Of a stretch of 19,587 bases of DNA, positions 14,192-19,587 are shown piece after piece (within the stretch, counting starts at the first letter, position 1; every line of letters begins with the position of its first letter). Location of the stretch: NCBI GenBank assembly GCA_014730285.1, contig WJIM01000005.1:1-19587 (forward strand). Direction: 5' to 3'. This DNA is from Candidatus Zixiibacteriota bacterium. Lineage in GTDB: Bacteria; Zixibacteria; MSB-5A5; JAABVY01. A program made the translations under genes and the position numbers. The notes under the pieces were generated by a model. It worked only from the letters and a program-made list of their open reading frames with translations. It had not been told where the DNA came from and ran no database searches.

Positions 14192-15930
14192 TGCCGGACA
14201 ATAAACTCAGAATAGATTTGGGAGCAGGCACCGAGCCGTTACCGGGCTTCGAGAGCCTCGATATCAGACCGCTTGAGGGCGTGAAGTATGTCGCTGATGT
14301 ACGCAAGCTGCCGTTTGAGGCTGACAGTGTTGATGAGCTGGCGGCGCGGCATCTGGTGGAGCATTTCACCCGCTATGAAGTGAGCGATGTACTTAAGGAA
14401 TGGAATAGAGTACTCAAGCCGGGCGGGATCATCACTCTCTGGTGCCCGAATTTGCTTTATATTGCGGAACAATATCTGAACCTGCCGGATATCGACAAAA
14501 ACCCTGAACGAAAATTCCATCTGATTGGATGGCTCTATGGCGGGCAGGATTATGATGAGAACTTTCATTATTTCGCATACGATTGGTGGCTTCTGGGAGA
14601 TTTCCTTCTCAAGGCCGGATTCGGCAAGGTCGATCTTCTTTCCGACCTTCACGCCCAGAATCTGTGTGTACGGGCACTCAAGCCGGTAAAGCTTGCCAAA
14701 AAGGATTCGTATGCGCGTGTGGACCGTCCGCCGAAAATTCTGGTGGAGTCAACCGCACGTGTATTTGGAGACTCGCTTCTGTCATATCCTTTGACCGCGA
14801 TATTCAAGGCCAAATATCCGGACGCAGAAGTCTCGTATGCCGCAGGCAAAATCGAAAAGCCATTGTTCGAAATTGCCGAGACAGTTGATGAGGTAACGGA
14901 AAAAACCGTAGATAATCCCTCGGTACCCCTGAATGACGGCAAATACGATATAATCCTGCGCGGAGCTTTTGATGTCGACGAGAAATGGCAGCCGGAAAAA
15001 TATATTGATGGTTTTGACGGTCCCGACGGCTGGGATAAAGTCGAGCAGAAGGGAATCCGTCTGAATTTCAATTATCCGCAAGAGGATATTGAGAGAATAA
15101 AAAGACAGCTTGAACCATACGGCGACAAGAAGAAGGTGATGCTGTTTATACCATCACCGCGTCCAAATATGTCGATTCCCTGGGAAATCTCGGGCTGGGA
15201 TGTTGAAAAATACCAGAAGCTGGTGGATGTTTTGAATGCCAGCCGTGATGATATTCAATTCTTCACATTCTATGGTTTTCAGGAAAAACACTCGCAGTTG
15301 GTGACCGGGCAGAATGTGACTGATATCGGCAAGATATATGCCTATGACGAAGTGTTGTGGTTCCAGAATATCGATATGCTGGTTTCGACCTCGACATCGG
15401 TTTCGGCAATGATTGCTCCTTTGGTGGAAACGCCTCAGGTTGTAATACATACCTGCGAGGAAGATGAGACTCCGGTCTGGCACGGCATCCCGGATAAGAT
15501 CGTCCTGCCGCCGCTCAGATTTCTATATCTCTGCGCTCAGAAGACCACCGGTGAGGTGATAAGCTTCGTGAAACCGGAAGCAGGCGGCAAGATCTGGACA
15601 TGGAATTTCAACAATTATTTCGAAGGCAAGGTCATTCCCAGGCGCATGCGTGTCTCGCATGATGTCAAGCCCGAGACGGTCGCCGAGGAAGTCGACCGCC
15701 GTTTGAACAATCCCGAGGCGCCGGGACGTGAATGGTTTATTCCGCAGGGAGAATCGGCCTATAAATACTGTCGCCTGCCGGAAAAATATCTGAAAGCGAT
15801 TCACAACTACAAACCGCGGCTTAGAAACGGCAAGGTCATCGGCGAAGAAACCGAATCAGTTTTATTAAAAAATAATGATACCGTAGATTTCGAAAAAGAA
15901 AAACCGCTGTGCACATCGAGCATAGCTTGA
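14191..15930 (+). CDS. SAM-dependent methyltransferase fused to a GT9-like glycosyltransferase domain
   Basis: A 579-residue protein in two parts. Residues about 5-170 are a class I methyltransferase: LRIDLGAGTEPLPGFESLDI (SAM-binding motif I, 6-25), then ADVRKLPFEADSVDELAARH, and the LKEWNRVLKPGG block (68-79) typical of Methyltransf_11. From about residue 181 to 500 there is a heptosyltransferase-like (GT9) fold: PPKILVESTARVFGDSLLSYPL, KVMLFIPSPRPNMSIPWEISGW, and IDMLVSTSTSVSAMIAPLVETPQVVIH, which sits where GT9 enzymes carry their nucleotide-sugar loop. The join suggests that one protein adds and methylates a sugar. The last 80 residues are unassigned. Start ATG 14191 overlaps the upstream TAA by one base, so expression is coupled to the triple-GT protein. 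Confidence 0.8.
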   Translation: MPDNKLRIDLGAGTEPLPGFESLDIRPLEGVKYVADVRKLPFEADSVDELAARHLVEHFTRYEVSDVLKEWNRVLKPGGIITLWCPNLLYIAEQYLNLPDIDKNPERKFHLIGWLYGGQDYDENFHYFAYDWWLLGDFLLKAGFGKVDLLSDLHAQNLCVRALKPVKLAKKDSYARVDRPPKILVESTARVFGDSLLSYPLTAIFKAKYPDAEVSYAAGKIEKPLFEIAETVDEVTEKTVDNPSVPLNDGKYDIILRGAFDVDEKWQPEKYIDGFDGPDGWDKVEQKGIRLNFNYPQEDIERIKRQLEPYGDKKKVMLFIPSPRPNMSIPWEISGWDVEKYQKLVDVLNASRDDIQFFTFYGFQEKHSQLVTGQNVTDIGKIYAYDEVLWFQNIDMLVSTSTSVSAMIAPLVETPQVVIHTCEEDETPVWHGIPDKIVLPPLRFLYLCAQKTTGEVISFVKPEAGGKIWTWNFNNYFEGKVIPRRMRVSHDVKPETVAEEVDRRLNNPEAPGREWFIPQGESAYKYCRLPEKYLKAIHNYKPRLRNGKVIGEETESVLLKNNDTVDFEKEKPLCTSSIA

Positions 15931-15931
15931 C

Positions 15932-15938
15932 AAGGAGA
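15932..15938 (+). promoter_or_regulatory. ribosome binding site deciding the GTG start of the DUF4254-like gene
   Basis: AAGGAGA lies 6 bases before GTG 15945. It supports that start over the in-frame GTG 15909, which lies inside the previous gene with no ribosome binding site of its own. Confidence 0.7.
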
Positions 15939-15944
15939 AATTGC

Positions 15945-16220
15945 GTGGCTGAAACACTGGGAAGTCTGATCGACAAACTGACAATCAAGAACATACGGCT
16001 TTGGCATCTGGAAGATATCAGGCGTGATATGACACTGCCCGATTCGGACAGGCTTGCAGCGGCGGATAAGGTTTCGGTGGTGAATCAGCAGCGCAACGAC
16101 CTGATCGATGAGATCGACCAGTTTCTTGCCGATGCTGTCTCCGGAGGGGTCAGGATCACAGACCCAAAGGTGAAAATCTATCACCAGCCCTCAGAGGAGA
16201 AAGTAACCAGCGGAGTATGA
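15945..16220 (+). CDS. DUF4254-like small protein
   Basis: A 91-residue helical protein starting at GTG 15945. The sequence ETLGSLIDKLTIKNIRLWHLED followed by VVNQQRNDLIDEIDQFLADA resembles the DUF4254 family, found beside glycosyltransferase genes in several Gram-negative groups (recognition from memory, not a search). The family function is not known to me; binding or organising polysaccharide enzymes is only a guess. This copy is short and ends in a polar tail. It follows the methyltransferase/GT9 gene by 14 bases and precedes the GT2 stub by 1 base, so it is part of the glycosylation operon. Confidence 0.65.
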   Translation: MAETLGSLIDKLTIKNIRLWHLEDIRRDMTLPDSDRLAAADKVSVVNQQRNDLIDEIDQFLADAVSGGVRITDPKVKIYHQPSEEKVTSGV

Positions 16221-16221
16221 T

Positions 16222-16455
16222 ATGAAAATCGTCGGGATGGCTCAAATATACAACGAGATCAAAAGCGGGCATCTGAAACGCTGCCTGGATCATTACAGCA
16301 AGCTCTGTGATGAGATCGTGATCCTTGATGACGCTTCCGATGACGGTTCCTATGAGATGGAGCGAGAATATACCACGCATATAATACGCAATGAAAAGAA
16401 TGCCCGCAATAAGAATCCGGAGACAGAGAACAAAGCCAAACGGCATAGAAAATAA
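16222..16455 (+). pseudogene. truncated family 2 glycosyltransferase (N-terminal stub)
   Basis: A 77-codon frame beginning MKIVGMAQIYNEIKSGHLKRCLDHY, then DEIVILDDASDDGSYE and THIIRNEKN. This is the nucleotide-binding start of a GT2 enzyme, whose usual length is 250-350 residues. After NEKN the sequence becomes a short Lys/Asn/Arg-rich tail and stops. No other frame between 16400 and 16481 continues the enzyme, so the metal-binding DxD and acceptor parts are missing. A deletion joining the stub to unrelated DNA near 16400 is the likeliest cause; an assembly error is possible. GGAG before ATG 16222 and the 1-base gap from the previous gene suggest it is still translated. Confidence 0.65.
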
Positions 16456-16481
16456 CTATCTGATAAAATAAAGGAGTAGAA

Positions 16482-17459
16482 ATGGCCAGGATATTGGTAA
16501 CAGGATCAAAGGGAACATTGGGAACCCCCTTGGTATGGGAACTTAAATCACGCGGACATGAGGTCTGGGGAATGGATCTTCAGCATCAGGCGGATGAGAA
16601 CTACATTCGCGCCGATATTGCCAACTACCGCCAACTGGAAAGAGTGTTCGAAAATAACTTTGATTATGTCTATCATCTTGCGGCCGAATTCGGACGAATC
16701 AACGGCGAAGAGTATTATGACACACTCTGGGCAACAAATGTTATCGGTACACGCAACATCCTCGAGTGGCAGAAGAAAAAAGGCTTCAAGTTGATCTTCG
16801 CCTCCTCCTCAGAGATATACGGTGATAAGTGCACCGAAGTCCTGCGCGAGGATATCCCGTTGCAGCATTCGGTAATACAGCACAACGACTACGCTACAAC
16901 CAAGTGGGTGAACGAGGTCCAGATCATGAACTTCGAAAAACGTCACGACCTGCCGATTATGCGCCTGAGGTTCTTCAATGCCTACGGTCCGGGAGAATAC
17001 TATCATCACTATCGCTCGGTGGTGTGCCTGTTTTGTTATCGTGCGCTAAACCGTATGCCCTATGATGTTTACATGGGATATCATCGTGTGTTCATGTATA
17101 TCGATGATTTCATTCCCACGCTGGCCACTGCTTGTGAGAATTTTGTACCGGGAGAGGTCTTCAATATCGGAGGCAATGAGTACCGCAGTGTGAAGGACCT
17201 TTCCGATATAGTGCTGAAATATACAGGCGCCCCGGAATCGCTGGTCAATTATATGCCCGAGGATAAGCATAATGTTGCCAGCAAACGTCCGGACATCAAC
17301 AAGGCCCAGAAAACATTCGGTCATAACCCAACAGTACCGCTTGAAATCGGAGTGCCCCGCACTATAGAGTGGATGAAGCAGGTTTACGGGATCACCGATG
17401 CAAGGGCGGTCAGGCCCACAGGATATCGTGCAGCTCGTGAGGTGGTAACAGCCAGATAA
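16482..17459 (+). CDS. NAD-dependent epimerase/dehydratase (extended SDR)
   Basis: A 325-residue sugar-nucleotide enzyme. The Rossmann motif ILVTGSKGTLG (residues 4-14, TGxxGxxG) binds NAD(P). VYHLAAEFG (63-71) follows, then FASSSEIYG (106-114) with the catalytic Ser, and YATTK (137-141) giving the Tyr137/Lys141 pair. RLRFFNAYGPGE and YHRVFMYIDDFI are extended-SDR substrate blocks, and VFNIGGNEYRSVKDLSDIV closes the fold. The exact reaction (4-epimerase, 4,6-dehydratase or decarboxylase) cannot be told from these motifs. It probably supplies an activated sugar for the neighbouring transferases. AAGGAG at 16471-16476 lies 5 bases before ATG 16482. The last 15 residues (RPTGYRAAREVVTAR) look like an added tail. 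Confidence 0.9.
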   Translation: MARILVTGSKGTLGTPLVWELKSRGHEVWGMDLQHQADENYIRADIANYRQLERVFENNFDYVYHLAAEFGRINGEEYYDTLWATNVIGTRNILEWQKKKGFKLIFASSSEIYGDKCTEVLREDIPLQHSVIQHNDYATTKWVNEVQIMNFEKRHDLPIMRLRFFNAYGPGEYYHHYRSVVCLFCYRALNRMPYDVYMGYHRVFMYIDDFIPTLATACENFVPGEVFNIGGNEYRSVKDLSDIVLKYTGAPESLVNYMPEDKHNVASKRPDINKAQKTFGHNPTVPLEIGVPRTIEWMKQVYGITDARAVRPTGYRAAREVVTAR

Positions 17460-17472
17460 GGGATATTTTGTA

Positions 17473-19587
17473 ATGTCTAAGAAAAAGAAAAAACTGAAAG
17501 CAAAGGATATATCCAGATCCAGAAAGACAAGGCGTGCGGGCAAGAAGGCCAAATCGGTGGCCTCACCCAAACCAAGTTATAATAAAGAGTATAACGGAGT
17601 TCTGACCCGGGCGCAGGATTTTTTGGATAAGGGCAAAAACGATGAGGCCCTCGAGGAGGTGGATCAGCTTCTGACTCCTGAAATCCGCGAGGCAGACCTG
17701 ATGGCATTCATCTTTGCCTCCCGCATCAGCGCCTTTGCCAATGCCAATCTAAAGAATTATAACCAGGCGGCTGAGACCGCATTACAGGCCTTGAAGCTGG
17801 ATAACAATCTGCTGGACTTCTATTATATTCTGACATTCAGCTATCTTGCCATGGAGGAATACAGCCTGGCGGAAGTATATGCCAATAAGTTCTTCGAGCT
17901 TGCATCCGAACAATCGCAGGACTGGACCTCGCCGCATATGATGGCGGAGACCAGAACCAAAACTCACCTGGTTTATAATTTCCTCGGAATTGCCCTGCGT
18001 GAGCAGGAGAGATTTAATGAGGCGGGGCAGGCTTATGAGAAATCTTATAAGGCCAATTCGAATTATTCTCCGGCCTATGTAAACCATGCCAAACTCCTTC
18101 ACGGCATGGGCGATGATTCCGGTGCATGCAGTGTGTTAGACCTGGCTGCCGAGAATGGCATAGAGGCTGAAGAAATCAATATGCTTCGCAATGCTTACGA
18201 ACCCAAGCCGGGTGTATCTGTCTGCATGATCGTTAAAAACGAAGAGAAGATGCTGGACAGATGTCTTAGTTCGGTCAAGGGCTTTGCGGATGAGATTATA
18301 GTCGTAGATACCGGTTCAACCGACAGCACTGTTCAGATTGCCGAAAGCCATGGAGCTAAAGTCTATCATCACGAATGGGAAGACGATTTCTCCAAGGCCA
18401 GGAATCAGTCACTCCAATATGCGGCAAAAGAATGGATTTTCATTCTTGATGCCGACGAGGAACTTAATATCGATGATTTTTCTCTGTTGCAGGAATTGAC
18501 AGAGCAAAAGAAATACGATCTGGTTTCCATCAATGTTTACAATGTTGGTCCGGAGGGAACGGTTATTTCATCCTTCTTGCCCTCAATACGAATGTTCAGG
18601 CGCGAAACAGGCGCACACTACCATGGCAGCGTCCATAATCAGCTCAAGTTCGATGAAGAAAAGTACAGAGTGGTCCGTGCCAATGTCAGGCTTAAGCACT
18701 ATGGCTACGGATTGGATCCGGAGTCGATGAAGCGTAAAGTCGCCAGGTCGAAAGCCTTGCTCAAGAAGCAGATTGCGGAAGAGCCGGACAATTATTTTGC
18801 ACATTTCAATCTGGCACAGCTTTATCGAGGAGAATCAACACATCCCGATGCAGATCAATGCAAAAAAATAATAGAACATGCTTCTGTGGTAGTAGAGAAT
18901 GCTGATCCTTATAAAAATGGCCAGCGTCATCTTCATCTGATGTCGCTGCACCAGCTCGCCACAGCCTATTTCTATTTGGATGATTACGATAAGGCGATCG
19001 AGGTCTGCAAAAAGGCGATAGAATACAAGAGCGATTTTCTCGATCCAATTATCACACTTGGGCATATTTACAGCCGCAAGCGCGATTTGGAGGAGGCGCG
19101 CTCATGGTTCATGAAATATCTGGATGCGCTGGAGAAATTCGATGAATCCGAGGAAACCGATCAGATTATTCTTCTCAATCTGCGCAGCAAACACATTGCC
19201 TATTACGGCTTAGCTTTGATCTCAGAATATGAAGGCAAGCCGGGCGAGGCATCCTCATGGTTTCGGAAATGTCTTGAAGAGGATCCGGATTATCTGGACG
19301 CGCGCTTCAGATCAGGCCGCATAGAGTATAATCAGGGAAATACACAGGATGCATTGAATCATCTGAAAACCGAAGTTCGAGTCAAGCCCGACAACTGGGC
19401 CGCATATTACATAATCGGTGAGATATACACACGAATGAAGCAGTATGACTCCGCCGAAGAGGCCTACCTGATGGCGCTCAAGAATTGTGAGGATGATCCT
19501 AACCTGCTTTATTCTCTGGCACGGCTTTATTTCGATACGAATCGTCCCGAAGAGGCCATGAAGTTTCTGGACATGATTCGGGAAAAA
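17473..19587 (+). CDS. TPR-GT2-TPR glycosyltransferase (3' end beyond the window)
   Basis: An open frame of 705 codons with no stop before the window edge. Residues 1-30 are very basic (MSKKKKKLKAKD, RKTRRAGKKAK). Residues about 45-240 are TPR-like helices (YNFLGIALREQERFNEAGQAYEKSYKANSNYSPAYVNHAKLL, split by family position). The central GT2 domain spans about 247-430: VSVCMIVKNEEKMLDRCLSS, VDTGSTD (278-284), KARNQSL and ILDADEEL with DxD Asp326/Asp328. Further TPRs run from about 440 to the edge (DPDYLDARFRSGRIEYNQGN). The protein probably glycosylates a protein held by its TPRs, as SPINDLY/OGT-like and motility-linked TPR-GTs do by analogy. It starts 13 bases after the epimerase; AAGGGA at 17457-17462 is a weak ribosome binding site. 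Confidence 0.88.
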   Translation, partial: MSKKKKKLKAKDISRSRKTRRAGKKAKSVASPKPSYNKEYNGVLTRAQDFLDKGKNDEALEEVDQLLTPEIREADLMAFIFASRISAFANANLKNYNQAAETALQALKLDNNLLDFYYILTFSYLAMEEYSLAEVYANKFFELASEQSQDWTSPHMMAETRTKTHLVYNFLGIALREQERFNEAGQAYEKSYKANSNYSPAYVNHAKLLHGMGDDSGACSVLDLAAENGIEAEEINMLRNAYEPKPGVSVCMIVKNEEKMLDRCLSSVKGFADEIIVVDTGSTDSTVQIAESHGAKVYHHEWEDDFSKARNQSLQYAAKEWIFILDADEELNIDDFSLLQELTEQKKYDLVSINVYNVGPEGTVISSFLPSIRMFRRETGAHYHGSVHNQLKFDEEKYRVVRANVRLKHYGYGLDPESMKRKVARSKALLKKQIAEEPDNYFAHFNLAQLYRGESTHPDADQCKKIIEHASVVVENADPYKNGQRHLHLMSLHQLATAYFYLDDYDKAIEVCKKAIEYKSDFLDPIITLGHIYSRKRDLEEARSWFMKYLDALEKFDESEETDQIILLNLRSKHIAYYGLALISEYEGKPGEASSWFRKCLEEDPDYLDARFRSGRIEYNQGNTQDALNHLKTEVRVKPDNWAAYYIIGEIYTRMKQYDSAEEAYLMALKNCEDDPNLLYSLARLYFDTNRPEEAMKFLDMIREK

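Noticed and set aside
15909..15944. Earlier in-frame GTG start for the DUF4254-like gene
   Set aside because: Lies inside the preceding gene without a Shine-Dalgarno; the AAGGAGA before GTG 15945 and the family-like start favour the shorter form.

Overview
The window is a plus-strand block of flagellar genes followed by a block of glycosyltransferase (GT) and sugar-modifying genes. I see no tRNA, rRNA, CRISPR array, insertion sequence or convincing intrinsic terminator. P-ring and L-ring genes (flgI, flgH, flgA) show a Gram-negative, diderm, motile bacterium. The FliW/CsrA pair, a sigma-54-type promoter and TPR-fused glycosyltransferases suggest a deep-branching diderm phylum (an FCB-group lineage such as Zixibacteria, or a former deltaproteobacterial group). 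That placement is a guess from gene order and style, not a measurement.

Layout. Positions 1-273 hold the possible tail of an upstream gene, an inverted repeat and a strong sigma-54 (-24/-12) promoter match ending 12 nt before the likely transcription start. Positions 274-9913 hold flgF, flgG, flgA, flgH, flgI, flgJ, flgN, flgK, csrA, flgL and fliW: the rod, P and L rings, rod cap/muramidase, hook-filament junction proteins and their chaperone, plus the CsrA/FliW post-transcriptional switch. Spacing is a few bases or overlapping almost throughout. A 21-codon ORF sits between csrA and flgL and overlaps the flgL start as ATGA. Position 9924 starts an unusual protein with an HExxH motif resembling the SprA-related family.

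Positions 10730-19587 hold a glycosylation block. It contains an 1153-residue TPR + GT4 + GT2 + GT-B-like protein, a methyltransferase/GT9-like fusion, a DUF4254-like small protein, a truncated GT2 stub, an extended-SDR sugar-nucleotide epimerase/dehydratase, and a TPR-GT2-TPR protein that runs off the window end. There is no clear break between the flagellar and sugar blocks, so the simplest reading is a flagellin (or flagellar/cell-surface) glycosylation module attached to the late flagellar operon. This is inference from context.

Most worth a second look: the HExxH protein after fliW, the three-GT TPR protein beside the flagellar genes, the repeat-bearing insert that roughly doubles FlgL, FlgH without a lipidation cysteine, FlgJ carrying an SLT-type rather than GH73 muramidase, and the small coupled ORF before flgL.
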